Assembly (NCBI GenBank): GCA_963835525.1
Contig: CAWIFM010000003.1
Location: 124,001 to 188,000, forward strand
Direction: 5' to 3'
Source of the DNA: DASSUW01 sp963835525
GTDB taxonomy: Bacteria > Actinomycetota > Thermoleophilia > Solirubrobacterales > Solirubrobacteraceae
Length of the DNA: 64,000 nt
The notes under the pieces are model-generated. The model was not told the origin of the DNA and searched no databases. It saw only the letters and a list, made by a program, of their open reading frames with translations. This document shows positions 1-8,920 of this stretch, piece by piece (positions within the stretch are counted from its first letter, which is position 1; each line of letters begins with the position of its first letter). The translations under genes and the position numbers were made by a program.

Positions 1-42
1 GACCCGGCCTTCTACGCGACGGCCGAGGTCTTCTTCGGCTAG
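1..42 (+). CDS. C-terminal fragment of an unidentified protein
   Basis: Frame 1 is open from the left edge and ends in TAG, giving the last 13 residues DPAFYATAEVFFG. The stop overlaps the stop of the convergent FAD oxidoreductase by four bases (CTAG), a tail-to-tail arrangement like those elsewhere in the window. Too little remains to name a family. It is recorded because the reading frame is real by position and codon use, with almost every third position G or C. Confidence 0.45.
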   Translation, partial: DPAFYATAEVFFG

Positions 43-1439
43 GTCCGCGGGCGGATGCCCTGGGCCGGGCGGAAGCGGTTGGCCGGATCGACGGCCGTCT
101 TGATGTCGACGAGCCGCGCGTAGTTGGAGCCGTAGTAGGCGCGTCGGGCGCGCGCGAGATCCGGGTCGGAGTAGTTCTGGTACGCCTGCCCGTTCCCATA
201 CGGCGCGATCAGGCGGCGGGCGCGGCGAACGCGGTCGCGTGCGGTCCCGATCGAGGTGTAGGAGAGGATCTGGACGCTGAAGCGCACGTCGCGATGCACA
301 AACGCCGTAGCGCCCGGGGCTACCTCCCCGATCGCGCCGCCATAGGCGTCGAGGATCAGCGTCGCGCCGATCCCCGCCGCGTCGAGGAACGCGCGGCGAG
401 CGGCGGCGGAGAGCTTGCGAGCGACGTAGACGGAGGACGCGGCGAACGTCGTGCGGTCGTAGTCATGGCAGGCGGCGAGCCCGCCGTCGGCGCAGCCGGC
501 CCAGCGCCGCTGCAGGGCCAGGTAGCCGGACGTGCCGGTGCTCAGCGACGCGCCGGGCACGTGCGTGAGCGGCGCCACGATCCGCCGCAGCGTGCTCTCG
601 GACCCGAAGTACTGGCCGAACGCCGTGGCGCCGGACGAGGTGAGCGTGCAGATCGCCGTCAGCCGGTCCGGCGCGCCGGGCGCGAAGTCGTCCCACGCGT
701 TGAGCGCCTCGGCGCGTGAGGCGGCCGGGTAGGTGATCCGGAAGTACGCCGCGCGGCGGACCGGCCGCACGCGCAGCCGGACCGCGGTGACGATCCCGAA
801 GCTGCCGCCGCCTCCGCGCAGCGCCCAGAACAGGTCGTCGTCGCCCCGCACAGTCTGCTTGACGCCGTCGGCGGTGACGACGTCGTAGCTGCGCACGCGA
901 TCGATCGTGAGGCCGAGCAGGCGTCCGGCGAGGCCCATCCCACCGCCGGTCGAAAGCCCGCCGAACCCAACCGTCGGGCACGAGCCCGAGGGAATCGTGA
1001 CGCCACGGCGCGCGAGCGCGGCGTAGATGTCGATGTTGCGGGCGCCGGGACCGACCGTGGCGATCCCGTCCTGCAGCCGCACTGCGTCGAGCCTGCGCAC
1101 GTCGACCACGACCGCGCTGTTGCTGATCGACGCCCCGTTGTAGGCATGCCCGCCCGAGCGGGTGACCAGCGGGACGCCGAACCGGTCGGCCCACCGGACC
1201 ACTGCCTGCACGTCGCCGGCGTCACGGATCTGCACCACGGCCGGCGGCCTGACGCCGTCGTAGCGGCGGTTGAAGACGAACCGCGCGCGGTTGTAGCCGC
1301 CGTTCCCCGGTACGAGCACCCTCCCGCGCACGGCGTCGCGCAGGGCGCGGACCTGTGACGGCGGCAGCCGATCGAGCTCCGCGAGCCCCAGGCCGGCCAG
1401 CGCCGCGGCACCGATGACCTCGCGCCTCGACAGGTCCAT
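39..1439 (-). CDS. Berberine-bridge-type FAD-binding oxidoreductase, exported
   Basis: The 466-residue product starts MDLSRREVIGAAALAG, a twin-arginine signal with a hydrophobic stretch, so it is probably folded in the cytoplasm and exported by Tat. The FAD-binding half (about 65-235) has RSGGHAYNG, whose His binds FAD covalently in this family, and SGSCPTVGFGG, whose Cys gives the second (bicovalent) bond. The C-terminus has the BBE motif, a Tyr-Asn-Tyr stretch and DPANRFRPAQGI. Family members oxidise sugars, alkaloids or other alcohols with oxygen; the substrate cannot be read. The ATG at 1439 was chosen because it begins the Tat signal. The frame stays open upstream but without a plausible N-terminus. 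Confidence 0.85.
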   Translation of the reverse strand: MDLSRREVIGAAALAGLGLAELDRLPPSQVRALRDAVRGRVLVPGNGGYNRARFVFNRRYDGVRPPAVVQIRDAGDVQAVVRWADRFGVPLVTRSGGHAYNGASISNSAVVVDVRRLDAVRLQDGIATVGPGARNIDIYAALARRGVTIPSGSCPTVGFGGLSTGGGMGLAGRLLGLTIDRVRSYDVVTADGVKQTVRGDDDLFWALRGGGGSFGIVTAVRLRVRPVRRAAYFRITYPAASRAEALNAWDDFAPGAPDRLTAICTLTSSGATAFGQYFGSESTLRRIVAPLTHVPGASLSTGTSGYLALQRRWAGCADGGLAACHDYDRTTFAASSVYVARKLSAAARRAFLDAAGIGATLILDAYGGAIGEVAPGATAFVHRDVRFSVQILSYTSIGTARDRVRRARRLIAPYGNGQAYQNYSDPDLARARRAYYGSNYARLVDIKTAVDPANRFRPAQGIRPRT

Positions 1440-1598
1440 GCGCCCATCATCCCGCGGGGCGTTGAGAGAGATCAACGCCCTACGGGTTGCCTTCCGCTCC
1501 CGAACTCCGGTGCAATGGCCGCTCGGGGGGAAGGGGCAAGGGCCGGACGGGGTTCCGCCGCGCCGCGGCGGGACCCCCCGCGCCATAAGGTGCGGCGC

Positions 1599-2366
1599 AT
1601 GAGCGAGCACGACCTCGGGGCGCTGGCCAAGTACCACGAGTTCACGCGCGAGCACCGGGCGAACCGGCTCGTGTACCGGCTCAGCCACGCGATCCTCAAG
1701 CCGTTCCTGATCGCCTATCTGCGGCTGACGCGGACGGGCATGGAGGGCATCCCGGCCGAGGGGCCGGTGCTGGTCGTCGCCAACCACCGGTCGTTCCTGG
1801 ACCCGTTCCTGATCGGCACGCTGCTGCGCGCCGGCCGGCCGCTCAACTTCATCGGCAAGGCCGAGCTGTTCGTACGCCCGCGCGCCGGCTGGTACGTCTC
1901 GCGCTGCGGGTGCTTCCCGGTGCGGCGCGGCGAGTCCGACCCGGCGGCGCTCGAGACGGCGCGCCTGGTGCTCGAGGGCGGCGGCGTCCTGGTGATCTTC
2001 CCCGAGGGCACGCGGCTGCGCTGGGGCGGCCTGGCGGCCCCCAGGCGCGGCGCGTTCCGCATGGCGATCGAGACCGGCGCGACCGTCGTGCCGGTCTGCG
2101 TCCTGGGCTCCGAGAACGTCCGCCGCGCGAAGGTGATCGTGCGCCCCGTCCACTGCCAGGTGCACGCCGCCGAGCCGATCGCCGTCATCAAGGGCGAGCC
2201 GACGCTGGACGGCGCGAAGGCGCTGATGGACGAGGCGTGGGAGGCCGTGACGAAGCTGTGGCTCGAGCACGGCGGATCGCCCGAGCCGGGGGCACGCGAG
2301 CGGCCGTCGCTGAAAGAGCGCCTCCGTGCGCGATCATGGCCTTCATGGCCTGGATCTCGCCGCTGA
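1599..2366 (+). CDS. 1-acyl-sn-glycerol-3-phosphate acyltransferase (PlsC family)
   Basis: The 255-residue protein has the acyltransferase motifs NHRSFLD (residues 62-68, the HX4D catalytic pair) and FPEGTR (134-139, phosphate binding), plus a conserved pro-Val-Pro-Val block. Enzymes of this family place the second acyl chain on lysophosphatidate at the membrane face; some paralogs acylate other lipids. The ATG at 1599 was preferred over an earlier in-frame start at 1515, which would add a low-complexity Arg/Gly/Pro tail. Its 3' end overlaps the next gene by about 30 bases, so it heads a four-gene coupled run ending near 4446. Confidence 0.85.
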   Translation: MSEHDLGALAKYHEFTREHRANRLVYRLSHAILKPFLIAYLRLTRTGMEGIPAEGPVLVVANHRSFLDPFLIGTLLRAGRPLNFIGKAELFVRPRAGWYVSRCGCFPVRRGESDPAALETARLVLEGGGVLVIFPEGTRLRWGGLAAPRRGAFRMAIETGATVVPVCVLGSENVRRAKVIVRPVHCQVHAAEPIAVIKGEPTLDGAKALMDEAWEAVTKLWLEHGGSPEPGARERPSLKERLRARSWPSWPGSRR

Positions 2367-2875
2367 CCGAAGGGGATGCGCCGGAGGGCTCGCGCTCGCT
2401 GGCCGCCGCCCACGCCGCCACGGGCGGCCGCATGACGAACATGAAGTGGACGCTCGCGCACTCGCCGCCCGCTCTGGAAGCGCTGCTGCAGTGGTATCCG
2501 CTGCACGACGAGGTGGCGCCGCTGCTCGGCGAGCGCCGCACGCAGATCTTCTGCCACGTGATCTCGGCGCAGAACTACTGCCTGATCTGCTCGACGTTCT
2601 TCCGCCGCCTGCTCGCCGACGCCGGCGACGATCCCGACGCGCTCGAGCTCGACGAGCTCGATTCGCTGATCGCCGACTTCGGGCGCCGGCTCGCGGTCGA
2701 TCCGCACTCCGTCGACGACGAGATGCGCGCGCGGCTGAACGCGCACTTCACGCCCGAGCAGATCGTGCTGCTGACGGCCTTCGGGGCGATCATGGTGGCC
2801 ACCAACGTGGTCAACGACGCGCTCGGCGTGCCGCTCGACGGCTACCTCGAGCCCTACCGGGCGCGCGTGGCGTGA
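2336..2875 (+). CDS. Carboxymuconolactone decarboxylase/AhpD-like family protein
   Basis: About 179 residues. The middle reads HVISAQNYCLICSTFFRR, the family's conserved Cys-containing helix (CxxC-like spacing: YCLIC), preceded by GRMTNMKWTLAHSP and followed by FTPEQIVLLTAFGAIM. Members are all-alpha AhpD-like proteins, some with peroxidase or decarboxylase activity; this subfamily is usually uncharacterised. Two starts are possible, ATG 2336 and ATG 2345, both inside the end of the acyltransferase gene. The stop overlaps the GTG of the following SDR (GTGA), indicating translational coupling. A redox role alongside a mycofactocin-type dehydrogenase is an inference. Confidence 0.75.
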   Translation: MAFMAWISPLTEGDAPEGSRSLAAAHAATGGRMTNMKWTLAHSPPALEALLQWYPLHDEVAPLLGERRTQIFCHVISAQNYCLICSTFFRRLLADAGDDPDALELDELDSLIADFGRRLAVDPHSVDDEMRARLNAHFTPEQIVLLTAFGAIMVATNVVNDALGVPLDGYLEPYRARVA

Positions 2876-3648
2876 AGCCGGTCGCGCTGGTCACAGGAGC
2901 CGCCCACGGCCAGGGCCGCGCGACCAGCCTCGCGCTCGCCGGGGCGGGCTACGACATCGTCGCTGTGGACGTCGCCGCCCCGCTCGCCTATCCGGGCTAC
3001 GCGATGGGCACGCCCGCCGAGCTCTCGTCGCTAGCTTCCGAGTGCGGCGCTCTGACGGCGGTCGCCGACGTGCGCGACGACGCCGCGGTCAGCGCCGCGG
3101 TCGACCTCGCAATCGAGCGCTTCGGCCGGATCGACCTCCTCTTCAACAATGCCGGGATCTGCGCCTACGGCCTCGCCCACGAGCTGACCGAGGCCGAGTG
3201 GGACGCGATGCTCGACATCAACCTCAAGGGCGCCTGGCTCGTCGGCCGCCGAGTGATCCCGCACATGATCCAGGCGCGCCGCGGCGTGATCATCAACAAC
3301 TCCTCGATCGCCGGGCTGCGGGGCATGGCGCGCCTGTCGCACTACGCGGCGTCCAAGTGGGGGCTGACGGGTTTGACGAAGTCCTGGGCGATCGAGCTCG
3401 CGCCCTACGGCATCCGCGTCAACTCGATCCACCCGACCGGCGTCGACACGCCCTTGAACGACGGCCTCGCGGAGATGGAGGGCATGACGACCCAGGAAAT
3501 CGCCGAGCGCTCCGCGGGCAACCTCCTGCCTGTCCCGTGGATCGAACCGCGCGATGTCGCCGACGCAGTCCTGTACCTGGCGGGTGACAGCGGCCGCTAC
3601 ATCACCGGCACGACGCTCGTGCTCGACGCCGGCCTGCTCACGCGGTGA
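2872..3648 (+). CDS. SDR family oxidoreductase, mycofactocin-coupled type
   Basis: 258 residues, starting at GTG inside the stop of the previous gene. The Rossmann motif is TGAAHGQGRA, and the catalytic set is NNAG, NSSIAGL (Ser) and YAASKWG (Tyr-x3-Lys). After the second strand (VDVAAPLAYPGYA...TPAELSSLA) there is an insertion characteristic of the mycofactocin-dependent SDR subfamily, which holds NAD non-exchangeably and passes electrons to mycofactocin. Substrates of the family are alcohols such as carveol. No mycofactocin biosynthesis genes lie in the window, so the partner must be elsewhere. The subfamily call rests on the insertion pattern and is fairly secure. Confidence 0.8.
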   Translation: MKPVALVTGAAHGQGRATSLALAGAGYDIVAVDVAAPLAYPGYAMGTPAELSSLASECGALTAVADVRDDAAVSAAVDLAIERFGRIDLLFNNAGICAYGLAHELTEAEWDAMLDINLKGAWLVGRRVIPHMIQARRGVIINNSSIAGLRGMARLSHYAASKWGLTGLTKSWAIELAPYGIRVNSIHPTGVDTPLNDGLAEMEGMTTQEIAERSAGNLLPVPWIEPRDVADAVLYLAGDSGRYITGTTLVLDAGLLTR

Positions 3649-4446
3649 TCCCCAAGCCCCGTCCTCGGGAGCGCGGCACTGCGGTGAGCGCTGACGGAAC
3701 GCAGATCGCGTGGTATCGGTACGGCGAGGGCGAGCGGGCGATCCTGTTCATGCCGACGTGGAACCTCGTCGATGCGCGCGTCGTCGGACACCAGGTCGTC
3801 GCACTCGAGCCGCACGCCACCGTGTTCACGTACGACCCGCGAGGGGCAGGCGAGTGAGCGGCCAGAGCACGGTTACGACTTCCCGAACCACGCCGCCGAC
3901 GCGCTCGCGGTGCTCGCATCCACCGGGATCGAGCGAACGGCGCTCGTGACCGCCTCGAGGGGTCTGAACCCGGCGGTGCTGCTCGCTACCGACGACCCGG
4001 AGCGCTTCGACCACCTCGTCGCGATCGCGCGGTACATGGAGCTCGAGGCGGAGCCTCCCGACCCGGAATGGCTCGACTCCCTGCGGACCGACTGGCGCGG
4101 ATTCATCGTCCCGTTCATGCACGCAGTCTTCACGGAGCCGGACTCGGCCGATCTGATCGAGGAGATGATCGCGATCGGGCTGGAGTCGACGCCGGACGTC
4201 GTCGCCACCGGGGAACTCGAAGTCGACTGGCGTCGGCCGGCCGGCCGCCTCGGGCAGGTCGCCTGCACGACGCTCGTCATCCACGGCGAAGCGGACGAGC
4301 CCGTCCCGGTGGCGATCGCCGAGAGCATCGTCGCCGCGATGCCGACCGCCCGGCTCGTGCTGATCCCGGAGGGCGGCCACCGGCCCGACATCCGTAACCC
4401 TGAGCTCGTGAACCCGCTGCTGCTGGACTTCCTGCTTGGCGAATAG
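3645..4446 (+). pseudogene. Alpha/beta hydrolase, frameshifted as sequenced
   Basis: Two frames together make one alpha/beta hydrolase. The first (GTG 3645 to TGA 3857) gives the N-terminus up to YDPRGAGE. The second continues ASERPEHGYDFPNHAADALAVL to the TAG at 4446. The break is near 3845-3860 and fits one extra base (or two lost) in the G-rich stretch after DPRG. The nucleophile elbow is TASRGLN (Ser), followed by GEADEPVPVA (acid) and GGHRPD (His). The start overlaps the SDR stop (GTGA). The product would be about 265 residues. Because other genes here are broken in the same sense, an assembly error is as likely as true inactivation. Confidence 0.75.
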
Positions 4447-4452
4447 GGGAGC

Positions 4453-4468
4453 GGGCGGTGCGCGGCTC
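4453..4468. repeat. Left copy of a 16-bp duplication of the tRNA-Val 3' end (att-like)
   Basis: GGGCGGTGCGCGGCTC here is identical to 6278-6293, the 3' end (acceptor and half T-arm) of the minus-strand tRNA-Val gene. The two copies bracket a single low-GC gene. Duplication of a tRNA 3' end is what integrase-mediated insertion leaves behind. No integrase gene lies between the copies. Confidence 0.75.
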
Positions 4469-4519
4469 TTTCATTGCCCGAATGGGCAACCCCGCCGGGA
4501 TAGGCTCCGCGCGAGGACT

Positions 4520-6271
4520 ATGTCGTTACGGCAACAGTCTGTCCGCGTCAGGCGAGCGACCCCGCAGCAGCAGGCGATCAGATCAGCAGATGCTGCGCTG
4601 TCGCCCAGCGCCGTCCAGCGCCTACAGCGCACGATCGGCAATCGCGCAGTCGGCCAGGTCCTGCGACAGGCGGCGGTCGGGCGCACGTCCCCCGGGACCA
4701 GCCCGGTCCAACGTGTGGGCGGTGAAAAGATCGGCTTCAGCCTGACCGCGGCCGCCGATGCGACGATCAAGGAGGGCCAGGATCTCCTCCTTGCGCAGTG
4801 GCGCAAGGTCAGGCAGTCAGAGCACGACTTGAAGGTCGGTACGGAGACGACCGACATCGGGCTCGCCGCGCAAGAGCTCATCACCCATCGAGGACGCCTG
4901 AAAGAGCGCGAGAAGTACCGGCGGACAACGCCCAAGCCGAGCAAGGGCGACGTCAACAAGAAATATCCGGTGCTCCCTACCGGCAGGACGGGCACCCAGG
5001 GCTTTTCGAAGTACTACCACGCCACACTCACAGGTCGAAACAGAGCACAGCAACTCGCTCTGCTGAAAACCGCAGATGCATTTGGCGATGGCAGGCTGGC
5101 CATCGACGATACGACGGGTGAAATCACGTATCAACCAGTTGCCAAACCGGCCGTTGTGATCGGCACGCTCAAGAGAGGCGAGGACGCCTTTACAGTCAAG
5201 ACCGCGGCCACTTCTCCTGGTCAGCGCGACGTCCTCGAGAAGCAGGGCGTGAGCACGGACCTGAGCAACGCGTCGAAGGAGTACGTCAAGGACTCTCGAG
5301 GCGTTCTGACACGCCGCTACGCATACGTAGAGAAGAACTACTGGCAGATGATGGAATTCTTCACGACCAACCGCCATGAGGGTCGTTTCCAAACCTTCAT
5401 GAAGGCCGCCGGTGACCGAACCCCGAACATCTTCGAGGCGCGCCACGAGGACGTCGACATCGTCCGCGGAGAGGGCGCGGCGTCGACGACCGGCAAGCTC
5501 ACCAAGAAGCAGATGGCAGTCGCACATCAGAAGCTCGGCAGCGGGCCACAACAGCGAGGTGTGAGCCTCGCGTCCACGCCCAAGGTCGGCGCCACATACG
5601 TGAATACGGGCGAGAACTTCCGGACGAAGGACGGCTTCCGCCTCAAGGTCGACCTAGCTCTCATCCCGCTGGACGGGCCGCTGCTGATCAACCACTATTC
5701 GCACGGTGGCGTGAGCGACAAGCCCGACAAATTCAGCACCCAACGGGATCGAAGGGATGACAGTACGTATCCGTACAAGGAGAGCGCGCTTCACGCACGG
5801 GAGCTGTATCTGGAGTACCTCAAGCCGGAGTGGGTCGTCGCCATCGAGGCACACCCTGCAGTCGACGCTCCCGGTACGACCATCGACCGGACTACGCCAC
5901 TCGGGACCGCAACCTCACTGTTTGAGCTCGGCAAGTCACAGTTTGGCGGAGCGTCGTTCGAGAGCGGGTTCACCCAGGGACTCCGCACTGCCACGAACTC
6001 GGCGCCGGCCGATCCAAACCACACGAACGGCTTCAAGCACGCCAAGTCGTTCGTGAAAGGCTGGACCGCAGGCAACAGGAGACACACCACCGTGGGCAAG
6101 AACGATGCGGGAGCGGCCGCAACCGCGAAGGTCACGGTGCCGCAGTACGTCTACGACCAATCGATGAAGGCCAAGATGCCCAAGGGCGAGTTCGACATCT
6201 GGCGCTTGGGGTATCTCCACGGTCGATCAGGTGCTGCGCTGATAACCAAGGGCGCGGACCTGCCTCATTGA
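4520..6271 (+). CDS. Unrecognised protein with an IGNRAV N-terminal motif typical of eCIS-type effectors
   Basis: 583 residues. Residues about 30-50 read LQRTIGNRAVGQVLRQA, a signature found at the N-termini of many actinobacterial proteins linked to extracellular contractile injection systems and of DUF4157-type toxins. It is followed by a Gly/Ser/Pro linker (TSPGTSPVQR). The remaining roughly 500 residues match nothing I recognise: Lys-rich, with a central NYWQMMEFFTTNRHEGRFQTF, INHYSHGGVSDKPDKF and EWVVAIEAHPAVDAPG. There is no signal peptide or membrane segment. Codon third positions contain many A and T, unlike every neighbour, which suggests recent transfer. The ATG at 4520 was chosen because it precedes the motif. 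No injection-system structural gene is in the window. A toxin or effector role is inference. Confidence 0.7.
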   Translation: MSLRQQSVRVRRATPQQQAIRSADAALSPSAVQRLQRTIGNRAVGQVLRQAAVGRTSPGTSPVQRVGGEKIGFSLTAAADATIKEGQDLLLAQWRKVRQSEHDLKVGTETTDIGLAAQELITHRGRLKEREKYRRTTPKPSKGDVNKKYPVLPTGRTGTQGFSKYYHATLTGRNRAQQLALLKTADAFGDGRLAIDDTTGEITYQPVAKPAVVIGTLKRGEDAFTVKTAATSPGQRDVLEKQGVSTDLSNASKEYVKDSRGVLTRRYAYVEKNYWQMMEFFTTNRHEGRFQTFMKAAGDRTPNIFEARHEDVDIVRGEGAASTTGKLTKKQMAVAHQKLGSGPQQRGVSLASTPKVGATYVNTGENFRTKDGFRLKVDLALIPLDGPLLINHYSHGGVSDKPDKFSTQRDRRDDSTYPYKESALHARELYLEYLKPEWVVAIEAHPAVDAPGTTIDRTTPLGTATSLFELGKSQFGGASFESGFTQGLRTATNSAPADPNHTNGFKHAKSFVKGWTAGNRRHTTVGKNDAGAAATAKVTVPQYVYDQSMKAKMPKGEFDIWRLGYLHGRSGAALITKGADLPH

Positions 6272-6276
6272 CCGGA

Positions 6277-6350
6277 TGGGCGGTGCGCGGCTCGAACGCG
6301 CGACCTCCTGCTTGTAAGGCAGGCGCTCTGACCAGCTGAGCTAACCGCCC
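6277..6350 (-). tRNA. tRNA-Val (anticodon TAC)
   Basis: The minus strand folds as a full cloverleaf. The acceptor pairs GGGCGGT with ACCGCCC. The D-arm is GCTC-AGCTGGTCA-GAGC. The anticodon stem CCTGC/GCAGG encloses the loop CTTACAA, giving anticodon TAC. The T-arm is GCGCG-TTCGAGC-CGCGC. The discriminator is A and CCA is not encoded. Its 3' end is the right copy of the 16-bp repeat flanking the foreign islet. Confidence 0.95.
6278..6293. repeat. Right copy of the att-like 16-bp repeat, inside tRNA-Val
   Basis: Identical to 4453-4468 and lying in the 3' part of the tRNA gene, so the tRNA stays intact. The foreign gene stops at 6271, only six bases from this copy, so almost the whole bracketed segment is that one gene. 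This is consistent with a trimmed integrative element. Confidence 0.75.
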
Positions 6351-6400
6351 GCGTACCCAGCTTGACACGCCTCGGCGCCGGGTGGGAGGGTCGCCGGGTC

Positions 6401-8920
6401 ATGCCCGCTCTCGCCGAGGAGCTCGTCGCGCGCGGTCTCGACCTGTGGCTGGAGATCGAGGACGAGGCGGAGAGTGATGAGACGCTCGAGCTGCTGATGC
6501 GCTGGCTCGCGGGCGAGCAGCTGACCGAGCGCGCGGACGAGCACGAGCTCCGCCTCAACACCGCCGAGGACGCGCTGGAGCTGTTCAGCGACAACGTCCC
6601 TTCGCTGCACCGGTTCCACGCCCAGGCGGTGCTCATGCTGCCGACCGGCCACGAGCGCCGTGACGCCGCCGAGGCGATCGCCGAGCTGTGGGACCACCTC
6701 GAGGCGACGCGGGAGGACACCGAGGAGACGATCCGCACCATCGCCGCCCTGCTCGACGCCGGCGCCGGCGACGAGGCGCTGCTCGACGAGGGCGACGAGC
6801 TGATCGCCGAGGCCGACCCCGGCGGGATCGACGTGTTCCGGCTCGCCGCCGTGGGCTACACAGCGAGCCGCCACATCGAGGTGCGCGACGCGGGCGACGA
6901 GGCCGAGGCCGCCCGCTGGGCCGCGCGCCACGGCGCGTACCTCGACGCCGACGAGGGCGAGGGCCTCCCCGCCCTCGCCGGACGTGCCGGGCAGCACGAC
7001 ATGGCCGGCGAGTGGGATGAAGCGGCGGACCTCTACCGCACCGTCGTCGAGGGCAGCGACCTGGGCGAGTGGAGCGTGCAGCAGATGGCCGTGCGCGAGG
7101 GCGAGCTGCGGCTCATGCTCGGCCAGCTCGACCGCGCCGCGACGGCGCTGGAGGCCGTGCTCGTGCACGCGGAGGCCCGCTATCTGACCGCCGTGACCGA
7201 GGCGGACGTGACGGACGCCGGCACGCGCCTGTACCGGATCGCCGATGCCCTCGCGACGACCGACGCGCGGCGCGGCGACTGGGACGGCGTCTTGCGCGCG
7301 CTCGATCGCCCGCGTGGGTTGCGCGGCCGCTATCAGGCCGCGCTGCGGGCGGACGCCGCCGGCCGCGAGCTGCTCGCGGTCGAGCGCGAGCTCGACGTCG
7401 CGCTGCGCGCGGCGACGGCCGACGAGGAGGTCGACGGCGTGTCGGCCGGAGCACGGCTGCTCGAGCGCTACCGCCAGGTGCGGCCGCGGCTCGACCCCTC
7501 GCGCCTCGAGACGCCGGCGGTCGCCGACGTCGCCGCCGCGCTCGGCGACGGCGAGTGCCTGTGCATCCTCGGCCACCACTTCATGGGCACGGTCGGCGTC
7601 TTCGTCGCGCCGCGCGACACCCGCCGGCCGTCCGGCCGCCTCCTGCTCGAGGACGTCGGGACCCGCGAGTGGCTCGAGCTGTTCGCCGGCGACACGGGAG
7701 GCGAGTGGCTGCAGATGCTGATCGAGCCGGGCGGCGGAGTCGACCCCGAGCCCAGCCTCTCCGAGCTGCTCGAGGGCATCGACGACGTGCTCGGCGACTG
7801 GCTGCGGCAGCAGCTCGACGACGAGGACGCGGCGCGCCTGACGCTCGTGCCCGGCGCGACGCTGCACCTCGTCCCCTGGGCCGCGCTGCCGAGCCTAGAG
7901 GGAATCGACGTGGTCATCGCGGCCAGCGTGTCGGAGGCCGTTCGCGCCCGCCGCACGCGTCCGGAGTCGGCGCCGCGCAGCGCCCTGGTGGTCGCCAACC
8001 CGACGCTCGACCTGCGCGTGTCGGCCGCCGCCTGCCGCCCGATCGCCGACCGGCTCGACGCCGCCAACTACGCGGTGACCGAGCTGGCCGCCGTCGGCGC
8101 CACGGAACCTGCGCTGCTCGCCGCGGCGCCCGGGGCCACGATCCTGCACTTCGCCGGTCACGGCCGCGGCGAGCTTTCGCACTCGGGGCTCGAGGTCCAC
8201 CCGGACGAGGCGCTCGACGGCGACCCCTTCGTGGCGTGGAGCGCTGAGGCCGTCGGCTGGCGCCAGCCTCCCGCCGACGAGGAGGACGACGAGCCGCCCT
8301 GGCACGACCTGCTCGCGGACGTGCCCGGTGTCGGGCGGCTACATGAGCGCCGGTGGACACGCGTGAACCGGCTGGACCGGAGGCTGGATCGCCCGGGCAG
8401 CACACTCGTGGCGACCTACGGCGGCGACCGCCTGCTGCGGCTCGCCGAGCTCTGGTCGACTTCGGACATCCTGCTCGCCGACCCGCTCGAGGGCTGCCGG
8501 CTCGCGGTTCTCGTCGCCTGCGCGTCGGGCGCGGGGATCGGCCGCTTCGACGAGGCGCAGGCCGGCCTCCCGGTCGGGCTCCAGCTGGCGGGCATCGACA
8601 GCGTGATCGCCACGCGCTGGGAGGTCGACGAGGGGTTCGCGGCGCTGTGGGCGGAGCGCTTTTACGCCGGGCTGGCGGAGGCGGGCGCGACCGCCGACCT
8701 CGCCGCGCTCGTACGCGCGACATGCGAGGAGCTGCGCGACATGGAGGCCGGCGAGGCGCGCGAGCGGCTGCTCGCGCTGGCCGACGCCGCCGCGGACCCG
8801 TTCGCCGCCATGGCGCTCGAGGCCTACGCCCACCGGCTGCCCGACCCGCCTTTCGCCGCGCCCTCCCAGTGGGCCGCGTTCTTCCTCACCGGCCGGCCGA
8901 CGCTGGAGCTCGCCGCATGA
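6401..8920 (+). CDS. CHAT-domain (caspase-like) protease with helical repeat N-terminus
   Basis: 839 residues. The C-terminal third is a CHAT domain. LHFAGHGRGE carries the catalytic His (about residue 587) and LVACASGAG the catalytic Cys (about 707). These are followed by the family's IDSVIATRWEVDE block and the terminal PSQWAAFFLTG. The first roughly 400 residues are acidic and helical, with degenerate TPR-like repeats (AGEWDEAADLYRTVVEG, LGQLDRAATALEAVLVHAE). CHAT proteases in bacteria are often activated by a partner and cleave a pore-former or regulator. The start is ATG 6401 with GGGAGGG upstream. The stop overlaps the next ATG (ATGA), and the third gene is coupled the same way, so the three probably form one unit. 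Confidence 0.85.
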   Translation: MPALAEELVARGLDLWLEIEDEAESDETLELLMRWLAGEQLTERADEHELRLNTAEDALELFSDNVPSLHRFHAQAVLMLPTGHERRDAAEAIAELWDHLEATREDTEETIRTIAALLDAGAGDEALLDEGDELIAEADPGGIDVFRLAAVGYTASRHIEVRDAGDEAEAARWAARHGAYLDADEGEGLPALAGRAGQHDMAGEWDEAADLYRTVVEGSDLGEWSVQQMAVREGELRLMLGQLDRAATALEAVLVHAEARYLTAVTEADVTDAGTRLYRIADALATTDARRGDWDGVLRALDRPRGLRGRYQAALRADAAGRELLAVERELDVALRAATADEEVDGVSAGARLLERYRQVRPRLDPSRLETPAVADVAAALGDGECLCILGHHFMGTVGVFVAPRDTRRPSGRLLLEDVGTREWLELFAGDTGGEWLQMLIEPGGGVDPEPSLSELLEGIDDVLGDWLRQQLDDEDAARLTLVPGATLHLVPWAALPSLEGIDVVIAASVSEAVRARRTRPESAPRSALVVANPTLDLRVSAAACRPIADRLDAANYAVTELAAVGATEPALLAAAPGATILHFAGHGRGELSHSGLEVHPDEALDGDPFVAWSAEAVGWRQPPADEEDDEPPWHDLLADVPGVGRLHERRWTRVNRLDRRLDRPGSTLVATYGGDRLLRLAELWSTSDILLADPLEGCRLAVLVACASGAGIGRFDEAQAGLPVGLQLAGIDSVIATRWEVDEGFAALWAERFYAGLAEAGATADLAALVRATCEELRDMEAGEARERLLALADAAADPFAAMALEAYAHRLPDPPFAAPSQWAAFFLTGRPTLELAA

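Noticed and set aside
6362..6367. TTGACA as a -35 box for the CHAT operon
   Set aside because: No -10-like hexamer follows at 16-18 bases; the hexamer alone is not enough.
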